From NCBI GenBank assembly GCA_001600415.1, contig BCJX01000008.1, positions 389,782 to 453,781 of the forward strand: 64,000 bases of DNA, in the 5' to 3' direction. Of the stretch, positions 1-10,249 are shown piece after piece (position 1 is the stretch's first letter; each line of letters opens with the position of its first letter). The position numbers were made by a program, and so were the translations under genes. Source of the stretch: Pascua guehoae. Taxonomy: Eukaryota; Basidiomycota; Tremellomycetes; Trichosporonales; Trichosporonaceae. Below the pieces are notes generated by a model. It saw nothing but the letters and a program-made list of their open reading frames with translations. It did not search any database and was not told where the DNA came from.

Positions 1-45
1 TCCCGCCCCCATCTCCTCACCCACCCATGCTCACGCCCCACACAG

Positions 46-1106
46 GCTCTCGTCCCCTGGGAAGAACACCTGATTACGGTCACATTTGTCACGCGCGCCG
101 CCATCAACCCCCTCCCTGCGGCGTTGCTGCAGATTCTTACGTTTTGTGCCGAGCACAAGGATAATGTACCGCCGCTTATCGGGACGTCTGTGAGTTTGTC
201 GTCTGTGGAGGAAGGACTGAGGCATGGGATGGGCGGAGGTTAGAGTGGATGGAACTGGGTGACCCGGTGTAGGGCGTTTGCGCCGAGACTGGCTGGGTGA
301 AGAGGAGCAATGACATGTTTGGAGAATTGTTGGGAGGGTTCTCAAGTCGGGTGCTTTGTCTGGCCACGCTTTCCCGGTCTGGTCGTGTGCCCGCCTTGAT
401 CCAGCAAAGCCCGCTTATGGTCGCATGCGACCCGGGGCTCGGTTCACTCTTGTGCTCCTTGGGCACCTTGTGTATTGGAAGGACCACACTGCTTGACTCC
501 TTTGCATCCCTTGTTCAGTTGACGTTGTTCCTGCAGTCCACTCTCCAGAACCGTTGTTTCTCCGCCCGCCCACCCCTCACTCCCACCCCCACGTCCCCGA
601 GACACGCGCTGACCGACCAGGATCAAACCAACCTCTCCTACCAGGTACGCCTCCCCGGCACATCCACCGCCCCAGAATGGCGCTGATCGCCTACGCGCCA
701 GATTCTCGTCTCCCCACCACCGTCGTCCGAGCTCTTCTCCCCCTCGCCCCCTCTGGGCCCGACGCGCCTGACTTCTCCCCCACCGCCGCCTGCAACGACG
801 GCCGCCACTGTGCTCGGCGACGTCTCGGCGTCCAAGTCGCGCCGCGCCTCGGCAAACTACCCCCATAGCACATCACGAAACGTGTCCCATACAGCGTCCC
901 GCACCACGTCCCCCACACCACGCACCCTCCCGCGTGCACCGCTGGGAAGCGGTGCCGCAAGATCCGCCTCGCCCATGGCCGCCATCTCGGACGCGGGGAC
1001 CAGCGCGATGGGATACCTCGGCCAGGCCAAGGAGGGCCTGCTTGCCGTCGGCGCAAAGGCGGCCGGAGCAGCGGGGGTCGGCTGGGGCCGAGGTACCGGC
1101 AAGTAG
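46..1106 (+). CDS. ATG101: Autophagy-related protein 101 (HORMA-domain Atg101), 3' part
   Basis: This is the 3' portion of a gene whose 5' exons lie before the window. Proposed exons are 46-189, 537-644 and 702-1106, all joined in phase 0 with GT-AG introns; TAG is at 1104-1106. The first exon encodes a PWEEHLITVTF segment and ends EHKDNVPPLIGTS. These resemble the PWE.W.V.V strand and the H..LP segment of Atg101 (comparison from memory). The third exon is a Ser/Pro/Ala-rich tail of about 135 residues, longer than in animal Atg101. In the known family, Atg101 is a HORMA protein that binds Atg13 in the Atg1/ULK complex at the start of autophagy. The 347-nt second intron is long for this genome and its acceptor (536 or 548) is uncertain; a missed exon is possible. 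The family call rests on short motifs. Confidence 0.62.
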
Positions 1107-2301
1107 GCCCAGTCGAGCCCGCTGCGGTGTTGTAGACTGTCGTTTGTGGGTTGGCGTTGTAATAGATGTACTCCTGTAGAGTGTAGCCCATGGGCGAATG
1201 TATGTAGGCATGGTGAGGGTGTGCACAGAGTACGAGGCCAAGGCGTGGTCTGTAAGATTCTTGGGCACTGGCAGTCTTCATTTTAGAAGACATTGCCGCT
1301 TGATGAGGCTGTAATTTCCTCGCTCAGGGGACCAACAGGAGACATGCGTTACGGTGCGAGGTACACGGCGTTGAACGTGTGCAACGAGCCAAAAGTTTGC
1401 ATCCACAGAGGCTAGAGGCCAGGGGTCTGGTGGAAAGGAGTTGTTGATTTGGAGGAGTGTTTACAATTCAACCAAAAGGTGGATTTGAGATGAATTTACG
1501 GTTTGTAATGCGTTTCACCTTGACACGAGTGTCGAATCACTCTCGGCATGCACGGCATGACCCAGGGCGCAAATGGACGAGGAAACAAAAAGAAAAAAAA
1601 AGGGGGCCACAGAAGGCGCACCAGCGGAGGAAGCATGGGCAACCAGAGGGGAAGTGTGCGGCGGAATCCTCACCCATTATTGCCATGCGGCATGCCATGC
1701 AGGCCAGGGGAACGTGCGCCACGAAAAAAAAAACCCATCCGCAGGCCCATCAGGCCATCAGGCCCATCACCCCATGCATGCACCCACCATACAAGCATAC
1801 ACCGCCGGGTTGATGGCCCTTGGCCCATGGACAGGGCGGCATGATGGGGGGCGGGGCTCTACTCTACAGTAGCTGGCTTCTGCGGTGCACCCGCGAGGTA
1901 CAGCCTCTGGCAGGAGGAGGGTCAATGGGCGCGCCTCTGCCGTCATTTCAAGATGCACGCCGCTTGCAGCCTGGGCGACAACACATTCGGCCCGCTGGCC
2001 GCGCACTACCACACACTCTCTCTCAGTCGTGCCGTACCTCTCTGCGCTGTATCTCTCGTCGAGTGTCTTTTGATCTCTTTGTTCTCGTATCCTTCCATCC
2101 ACAAGAACACTATACATTACTTTTTCCACACCACATACCATTCCTCATCCACACTCTTTCATCCACCCCCCTCCACCCACGTCGGCATTGCGTCCATCTC
2201 CACTCTCCTCTCTCAGCAGAGCGTACCTCGCATCTCCCACCCAAACCTTTTCCGAGCCCGCAATCAACATCTCCTCTGCGCACAGCCACCACCTTTGAGC
2301 G
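1107..2301. other. Intergenic: ATG101 3' flank and arrestin promoter
   Basis: No convincing gene. It holds an A-rich run near 1589-1612, a second A run near 1722-1733, and a pyrimidine-rich stretch at about 2030-2290 just before the arrestin start codon, as is usual for promoters and 5' leaders in this window. Overlapping open frames at 1457-1872 have no conserved motif and look like chance. Confidence 0.6.
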
Positions 2302-5300
2302 ATGGCACCGGGCAAAGGCCACACTGGGGCAGGCCCGGCCAAGCTGATTCTGCGGGCGCCGCCGCACCTGCCGTTTGTGCAGGGATGGCCTGGCATTATG
2401 CCGGGTGGCGACCGGCAGAGCGCGACGGTGCAGGGTACAGTCGAGGTGCGGATCACCAACGCGACGGGGACGGTCAAGGCGAAATGGCTGCGTGTCGAGG
2501 TGCGCAAGCACGAGTCTGTGGCGACGGGGAGCGGAGTCGGGGTGGGGCACATGGGCAAGGGGGGCATGCAGACGAGTCTGGAGACGATTGGCAAGACGCA
2601 CTTTCTGTGGCGGGCGCCCGATGGCAAGGACTGGGACGCCATCAAGCCCGGCGACTATCGCTTTGTGATTCCCTTACAGGCCGACATGCCGCCGACGACC
2701 GAGTTGCCGCGCGGCGGCGGTGTGCGCTACGAGCTCGTCGCGTCCATGTGCTGCAAGGACAAGACGCGCTTTTTCAAAAAGGACTCGAGCACGACGGTCA
2801 CCATGAACGAGCCCCTCCGCATTGTCAAATATGAACTGGCATCGTCGTGGCCCGTGCACAACCAGCCCGAACAGTGCTCGGCCGCCGGCGCCAGCGGCCA
2901 GGTCCAGCTTATCGTCGAGCGCGCAGCCTCGGCGTGCGGACCAGGCGACAGGGTCCCCATCCAAGCAACCATCCGGTCCATGGCTCCGCAGCCCTTCCGC
3001 GTAAAGGGCTTTGAGGCAGAGCTCATCGAGACCACCACCATCTTCCCACCAACCCCCGATCCCCACTCGAAAGCGGCAAAGAAGAATAAGCCACTACCCC
3101 CGCCCACGGTCAAGCGCGTATCCATTGCCACCGCACGCGGCTCGCTCGGCCCGCAGGGCACAGGCGAGAATATCGGCCGCGGCGGCGAAAAGTCGGCGCG
3201 CCTCGGTATTGCTGTCCCCAAGGACCGTAATGTCCTCACCGTCACCGGTGCGCGCGAGTTCAAGATTGAATATGAGATTACAGTCCAGGCCGTCTGCGAC
3301 GCTCCCGTCGGCACATTCGGGATCAAACCCATGCCCCTCATCATCGGATCGTTCACGGCGTCGTCGGCCCAGCAGGCCGTCAAGTGAGTCAGAGGCGTTT
3401 CCGGCTGTCATCATCCTGCGTTGACTTCTCGCTACGCTGCCATCATGCCATACTACGCCTTGCTTCCATTGCCTTCCTCTGACAATAACTAACATCCAGG
3501 GACATTGGCTACGTTCCGGGCCTGTGTCCGCCACCAGGAGCCAATACGCCAAACGGTGCCCAAACCCCAACCCATGGCCCTCCCCCAGGTTCCCCCGGGT
3601 TATATTATGAGGGGCGCAGCTCCCCGCCGGGGCTCCCGCCGAGCCAGTCGTTTACCGGTCGCATCGCGAATGAGCCCCAGCGCATGGGGCAGCCTGGGCA
3701 ACCTGCACCGGGCTTTATTCCTCGGAACCAGGGACATCTCACGCGCCGCTCGTCATCGGGCACGACCGCGACAACGACTACCACCACCACCGACTTTGCG
3801 CCCTCCCCCGCCATCGGGCCCGGGTCACAGACGGTTCCCGGACGCACGCTAGCGTTCCCCACACCTACACCCATTGCCGCCGCGTATGCGACGACGAATG
3901 GTCCCAATGGCACGCGCCCGCCCGACGCCCTCGTCCCGCTTTCGGACAGGGGAGGCACACGCCGTGCGCCCCAGCCTCAGCATGACGGCCTCGACCGCAC
4001 CTCGACCTACACAAACACGACGCAGGGTACATTCGGCCCCAGCATGGCGTCCACGTACGAGCGCCTCGTCGAGGAAGAGTACACGCCGTCGGCGGGTAGT
4101 GGCAGCCCCGACACCGTCACCGGTCCTGCCTCGTCTCCGGCGCGCAATGCCATCCCGCGTGCCCAGGACGCCCACGGGCCCGCGCAGCCTCAGTCCCAGC
4201 CCCCGCCATGGGAGTCGGCTGCCAACGAAAAACAGCGCCTGTACAACGAGGCCCGCGCGCGCGCCGCAGCGACTCAAGAGGCCGAGGGACGCAGCCTTGC
4301 CGAGATCGGCATGGTGGGTGTCGCCACCGCTGGCGTGGCAGGTGTCGCCGCCGCTGCTGCAGGAGGCTCGGCTCCTCCACCACCCACGGGAGCGCCACCA
4401 GAGTACGCGCCGTCATCAGCTCCCTCGGACGGCTCAAAGCCCGCCTCGATTGCGTCCTCCCGTCCAGGTCTCCCTGCGCAGTACCTCAGTGCCGCACAGG
4501 AGAAGGAGCTCCAGCGTAAACGGTTCAATGAGGCCCAGCGTGCCGTGTCGGGCGGCGGCCCACCACCTGACGTCGACGCCGGGAGTGGGAGCAGGGCCGC
4601 GAGCTTTGTGACGGCCAACGGGCCGTCAACGACTGCTTCGGCGGCCACGTCACCCAACCTCGGGAGCCTGCCCAACGGCCGCTTTTCGACCCCTACGCAG
4701 GACAGGGAGCAGACACCGACCAAGCCTGCGAATGCTGCAAACGCTGCACCCCCCGCCGCCCCGAACGACGCACCCATCTCTTACGACGAGCTGTACGGCC
4801 CCGCCCCCGGTGGCGCATCAGCCTCGGCCCCCACTCCCCCTCAGGCGGCCTCGTCGTCGAGCCCGCCGCAGGTCCCCAAGGCGTACCTCTCCGCCGCGGA
4901 AGAGAAGGAGATGATGAAGAGGCGCTACGAGGAGGCCACGCGCCGTGTTGCGCGGACGCACGGGATGGAATCGCCGCCGCCGTCGTCTAATGGACACAGC
5001 CAGCAGTCACAGCCACAGTCGCGAGCGCAGACCCAGTCGCCGACGCATGCGCAGGCGCCCGGGCCGGGGTCGCCCCAGGCCCCGAGTGCGGCGAGCTTTG
5101 CCTCGGCCACTGGCTCGGGTTCTGCCAACCACACTGCATCCGGCTCGTACGCGATGCCCCCAGGCGCTGCACCCGTCCCTGCGCCAGCAGCACCAAAGGC
5201 GTACATGTCCGCGGTCGAGGAGAAGGAAATGATGCGCAGGCGCTACGAGCAGGCGCAGGCACGTGTGCGTGGGCAGTCTGAGCCTGGGAGCCCCGAGGCG

Positions 5301-6701
5301 CCGCCATACGGCCTGCCCGGCGCATCAGGCAACGGGAGCGCCCGCGCAACCTCGCCGCCCGCGGCCAACAATGTGGCCAACAACGTGTACAACGCTGGCC
5401 GCACGGCGTCTCCGCCCTCGAACCCTCCAATGGGCAACCGTGGCCCTGAGCCGCCATACCTCTCTGCTGCCGAGGAAAAGGAGATGATGCGCCGCCGGTA
5501 CGAGGAGGCGACGACGCGCGTTGCGCGGCGCACCGTGTCCAACCCGGCTAGTGACGCCGGGAGTGCGAGCGCGACGCCGGCGGCTGTTGCCTCGCCCACT
5601 GCGGCGTCGTTTGCTACCTCTGCGCCGCCGCCTGCGTCACCCCCGCCCGCTTCCTCGGGCTCGGCACTGCCTGCGGCCCAGGCGCCGGCGTACCTGTCCG
5701 CCGCCGAGGAGAAGGAGATGATGCGGCGGCGGTACGAAGAGGCTCAGTCGGCTGTTGCGCGCACGCAGTCGCCCCCCGGCTCACCGTCGCAGGCCGCCAC
5801 TCAGGTTCCCCAGCCAACGTGCCCGCCGTCGTCCGCCGGACAAGCCCTCGCGGCCACAGCGCCGCGCTCGGCATCGCAGCGCTACTCGCAGCCGCCCCAG
5901 CTCCCGCCCCTCGGCTTGTTTGGGTCGTTTGACAGGCTCGACGCTGACGATTCCACCGACTCGAAGCTCGCGTCCAACCTCTTTGCCAACTCGAAACTCG
6001 ACATGAGCTACGCCGACACGCCGCCGCCGGGACCGCCACCTCCAGTCTCTGCCCCCGCGGCCCCCGCCCCCAACCCCGCGTACATGTCGGCTGCAGAGGA
6101 AAAGGACATGATGCGCAAGCGCTACGAAGAGGCGCAGGGACGCGTCGCCCGCGTCGTTTCTGGCGGCATGGACATGGGCTCGGGCTCGGGCTCGGGCTCT
6201 GGCGTGGGTTCTGGCTCGGGCTCGGCCCCTGCCAACGCGGTCGACGCTGGTCGTGCCGTCGACGGCGGCCCCGTGGGCGCCCCCGCCGCTTCCACCCAGA
6301 CCTACCCCTCGGCGGCGGAAGAAAAGGAAATGATGCGCAAGCGCTTTGAAGACGCCCAGTCGCGCGTCGCCGCGGCGCAGAGCCCGCCCCGCGTCGCGTC
6401 CCCGCACACACCGGCGCGCGTCGACTCGCCGGGCCTCGCATACGACACGAGCCCCCGCGCGAGGAACGTGTCGACCTCGTCGTCGACATCGCCTCACGCC
6501 CAGTCGCCCGCATACTATTCCACCCCGCCCTCGTCCCCGCCCTCGGCTGGGCCACAACAGCCCTACCGCCGCGACTCGGCCATGTCGACCATGTCGCGCC
6601 GCTCGACGCGCATGTCGACGCTCGCGCCCCTGCCCGAGGGCCCGCCGCCGCCCCTGCCCAGCCGCCCGCCGAGGGAGTATATCGACTTGCATCAGAGTTA
6701 G
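2302..6701 (+). CDS. Arrestin-domain trafficking adaptor with repeated C-terminal helix motif
   Basis: Two exons, 2302-3383 and 3500-6701 (intron of 116 nt, branch CTAAC, phase 2), give 1,427 residues. Residues about 10-360 read as an arrestin fold: beta-rich, opening with AKLILRAPPHLPFV and including the strands TVEVRITNATG, FLWRAPDG and YRFVIPLQAD. The rest (about 1,060 residues) is Pro/Ala/Ser-rich and probably disordered. It is punctuated by seven copies of a charged motif close to SAAEEKEMMRRRYEEA between residues about 690 and 1315, plus a degenerate one near 603. A PPEY motif at residues 660-663 fits a WW-domain (Rsp5-type ubiquitin ligase) docking site, as known for alpha-arrestins. 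The likely role, by family, is selecting plasma-membrane proteins for ubiquitination and endocytosis, or acting like the Cryptococcus arrestin-like Ali proteins. Cargo is unknown. The start codon at 2302 directly precedes the first arrestin strand. Confidence 0.85.
4479..6364 (+). repeat. Seven-copy coding repeat in the arrestin tail
   Basis: Seven in-frame copies begin near 4482, 4885, 5203, 5458, 5692, 6081 and 6304. Each has a tyrosine, two variable residues, then the core AAEEKEMMRRRYEEA or a close variant, usually followed by a basic/Val run such as QARV or TRVAR. Spacing is about 75-135 residues of low-complexity sequence. The core is predicted to be a highly charged amphipathic helix. 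Nucleotide copies differ at many silent sites, so the peptide rather than the DNA appears to be conserved (inference). Confidence 0.9.
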
Positions 6702-6804
6702 GCGGGGAGTCGGTGGAGGTGTAGGTGGGTGCGGAGTGGGTTGGGTGGAGGTGTAGGTCGGGTGTGGGTGTGATTGGACGGGCTGTGGGTGTGCATGGGG
6801 CAGT

Positions 6805-6832
6805 GGTGAGGCAGGTGAGGCAGGTGAGGCAG
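6805..6832. repeat. Short tandem repeat, 9-bp unit
   Basis: Three direct copies of GTGAGGCAG lie in the 3' flank of the arrestin gene. Seen directly; no function inferred. Confidence 0.85.
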
Positions 6833-6966
6833 TTGTGGCGGGCGCAGATGGACTGCGCCGGCGGGTCTCATTCGGAGACGAGGCTAGGTGTTGCAAGTTT
6901 ATTCTAGGTGAACCGGACGGTGCTGGGGTGCACTTGCACTCGCACTTGCTGGACAGGTGTGTACAG

Positions 6967-7040
6967 GACTCGAGAGGAGCTCGAGAGGAGCTCGAGAGTG
7001 AGCTCGAGATCTCACGAGGATCGAGAGGATTTCGAGAGAT
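6967..7040. repeat. Degenerate CTCGAGAGGAG tandem repeat
   Basis: A run of CTCGAGAGGAG units (three near-perfect, then degrading through CTCGAGATCTCACGAG and TCGAGAGGATT). It is rich in self-complementary CTCGAG and GAGCTC hexamers, so it can form short hairpins. Confidence 0.8.
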
Positions 7041-8178
7041 CTAGCGGCGCTCGGCACGAGGCCGAGGCCGACACGACCATCTTTATCCCGACGGAGGGGA
7101 TATCATACAGTTAGCGAATGGTAATTTTTATAGTCTACATACGGCACGTACTCATGCAACCGTGTTGCAAGTTCAACTGTGGCGTGGTGGGAGAGCCGTG
7201 TCGTTGGGTTGGGTGTCTGGACCGGATATCAGGTCGTGGCGCAGACGTCGTGTGCGCGTGTGTACGCGAAGTGGGACTCTACCTGTCAGGGTCCGTAGTA
7301 ATCCCCCATCAGTCCAACTCGGCCATGCTATTCAGCGTTGTTGAGATGCAGTGCGCATTGTTGGGCCTAGCGAATGAAGCAAGCACGACCTCGCACTCAC
7401 ACCCGCACCCGTCTAGGTTGGGTCGCTTGAGACCTAGCCTGCGGGCCTTGCATGTGCTATCCCCCGTTAGTGGTGCCAGTGTAGAGGATTGCGGCGTGCC
7501 CGTTTTGATGGACGCAGAACCGCAAGGAGACGTGCGATATACAAGTGTAGCATCTGTCGTTCTGCTGGTAATCCCGACTCGCGAGGTTGGTACTAGCCCC
7601 CCCCCCCCTATAGCCGCTGTCGCCAACAGGCCATGGGGCCATGGGCAACGTGATATCGCCTCGGTCGCCTGGACGTCGGTCTTGTGTGGCTTGCCGGTGG
7701 AAAATGTGTTGGCATGGTGGGAAAAACTCTGATGGCGGGCGCCCTCTTGTGCTGCAACCGCCGCCCTGTTCAGAAACCTTGACGATAGCCTCGACAGCGG
7801 CTGCGTATTCGTATTCGTGGACGTGTCAAGAACGGAAAAAGTGATACTGTCAAGAGCAGAGCACTTGGCTCGCTTGAATACCGAGCGCGAAAGAGAGAGA
7901 AACAAGGTATTTGTACTGTACTGGCGTGCAAGTAGGCCTACTTACAAAGTGGCGTGTCATGGATGGGTCGGATGTCAACGACGACCCAACATGGTCCAGT
8001 ATCCATCTTACACATGGCCTCTTGGCAACTAACTAGACCTTGTCAGCGTGCATGGTGCACGTCGCGTCGCGTTCCAGTTGCACTCTAACCCGAGTTGCTA
8101 CAAAACTCGTATGGGTGGTGGCTACCCGTTGATGGGTTTATCTCCTTTGGCTAGGTTGCGTCTTGCGCTTGGCACCCC

Positions 8179-8221
8179 TGCCACATGCCACCTGCCACCT
8201 GCCACATGCCACATGCCACTT
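8179..8221. repeat. Short tandem repeat, 7-bp unit
   Basis: Five to six copies of a 7-bp unit alternating CCACCTG and CCACATG. Seen directly. Confidence 0.85.
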
Positions 8222-10249
8222 GGTAAATGACACACCATGGCACATGACACATGGGCCCGCCCCCACCAAAACACCAGTGGCTAGTGGCTGGACGCGCGCT
8301 GCGCGCACTGCGTGCGCTGCGTGCGCTGCAGCATGCCTCTCCATCGACATGTCCTCAAAACAGAGTGCGTTTATGCATCAACTCGACTCTACAATACTAC
8401 CCCGCGGCCTCTGGCCGACATAGACGCCGGCAATGCACCAATGCATGGCGCAGCCCTAGCGGTGGCCGCCTCAACGTCATGACACCCCCCCATCCTGGCT
8501 GCGGAACAATGATGCCTTGCCTACCTAGTCTGGTCCCTGGAGGGGGGGGGGGTGGGGAGGTGGACATGAAAACGCACGTCATGGTGCCGGCAACCACCCT
8601 CCCCCTCCCGCTCTCCTCTCTCCTCCCCCCTAGCACCTGTCCCATGCCTAACTCGCATGTATACTTTGTACCCGCTCACCTCAAGACCGTCCTCGAGCCA
8701 TAAGACTACTGCGCTGCAGGCTGCAGTACTGCAACGTCCTTGTTCGGTTGCTGCGACGTTGGATCTCCTATGCGACAGCCGCAGGTTGCCGCTGCACCGT
8801 GTTCCGCGTACAGTGGTCTAGGGAGCGTGTCATTGGGCCAAACGAGTGCGAGCAGCGCGTGAGGGTGGGTTGGAACGAAGGAGTGAGGTTTGTGATCGAT
8901 CGATCCCATTCAATGGGGCCATGTCATGCCATGCCAATCCACTGCTATGCTCGTCTTCGGTCCCGACGCCGCATGGCCAGCCCTCCAGCCCCCCCAGCCC
9001 TCCCTCAAGCACATGGCATGCACCGATTTTCATTCCCTGCACGCATGCACACTGTCGCACTACTCTGGACTGGACTGTAGGTTGCACGAGGCAGGACTGT
9101 AATGCCCCTATCTGTCTTTGATTACAACTCTTGTCCCCGCTTTTCCCTTTGTAATGAGGTCAGTGGTTTGTAATACTTTGTGTTCCCGTCGTGTGCCTTG
9201 CCTGTGCCGCCCGCATCGCGCGCCTATTCGACCCTCGAGTCCACCGCGGGCCGTTGGCCGCCACGAGCCACACCACCCAGCAGTGCTACAGTACCCTGCA
9301 CCCTGCACATGCACCCCTGGCTGGCTGGCTGCAGCTGGCTGGCAGTGTGCCCAACCCAAGCCAACGCTCTCTCTCTGTGTTTCCTTTGGTCTAGCACCCG
9401 ACACACCCGGCACGGCGCGGCCTCGTCCTACCTACCACACACACGCACTCTACAGCACTCTACACTCTGCCTCTCTCGCTCTGCACTGTACTGTACCTTG
9501 GTAGAGTAGTACATTGCCAACTCGTCCTCCTACTCCCACCTCCTACTCGCCCTCGTCCCTTTCGCACATCGTCTCTCTCTCCCTCTCCCCTTTTCCACCT
9601 ACTCTTTTTTTTCCATCGCCCCTCGTCACCACTCGCATGCCGCTCCCCACGCCCTAGGGGCGGTCCCGGACCCCAATCTCTCTTCGCATCATCCGCACCC
9701 GCACCGCACAGCGCGCACGCACACACACACTCACACCACCCACCATCCCACCCACCCATCAACCATCCAACATCCAACATCCGCACTCTCAACATCCTTT
9801 GCCATACGACCCGCGCCACGCCACGCCACGCCAACGCCCATCCCACCAACCCACCCAGCTCCGAGTCTGCGGCAGCGCGGCGTACCACTAACCCGCCCCG
9901 CACTCTCCCGCAACCCGCGCGAGAGCCCCGCGGCGGTCGCCAAGCTATCCCAAGCTACCTAGCTACGTGCACCTGCAAGTGCACATTGTGCCGTGTCCCT
10001 CGCGCACGTCCCCAAGCCCGAGCCCGAGCCCCGCACACATCTGCGCCGGCCGCCAAATCTCATCTCCACCATCACCTCGACTTGCCTCGTCTCCATCGTC
10101 TCCCCCTTCTTCTTCACCAGCCGCTTATCCGACGGGCTCGCTACTACACACACACACACACACTGCGCCGCCTCTCGCGCCCGCCGCCACCGCCACCACT
10201 ACCAAAGTCTCTCCCTCCCCCATCTCCGTGGGCAGCTTAAGCGCAGGCA

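Larger units (their letters stand above)
6702..10249. other. Intergenic: arrestin 3' flank and ROM2 promoter
   Basis: 3.5 kb without a gene I can support. It contains several simple repeats (annotated separately), a C9 run near 7601 and a G9 run near 8543. From about 9400 to 10240 it is strongly pyrimidine-rich with CA/AC tracts (about 9715-9735 and 10145-10163); this is probably the ROM2 promoter and long 5' leader. Open frames at 7118-7905 on both strands lack recognisable motifs. Confidence 0.55.

Noticed and set aside
7118..7905. Overlapping open frames of about 200 codons on both strands
   Set aside because: No domain, no splice-consistent extension; both strands are open equally, as expected from GC-rich sequence.
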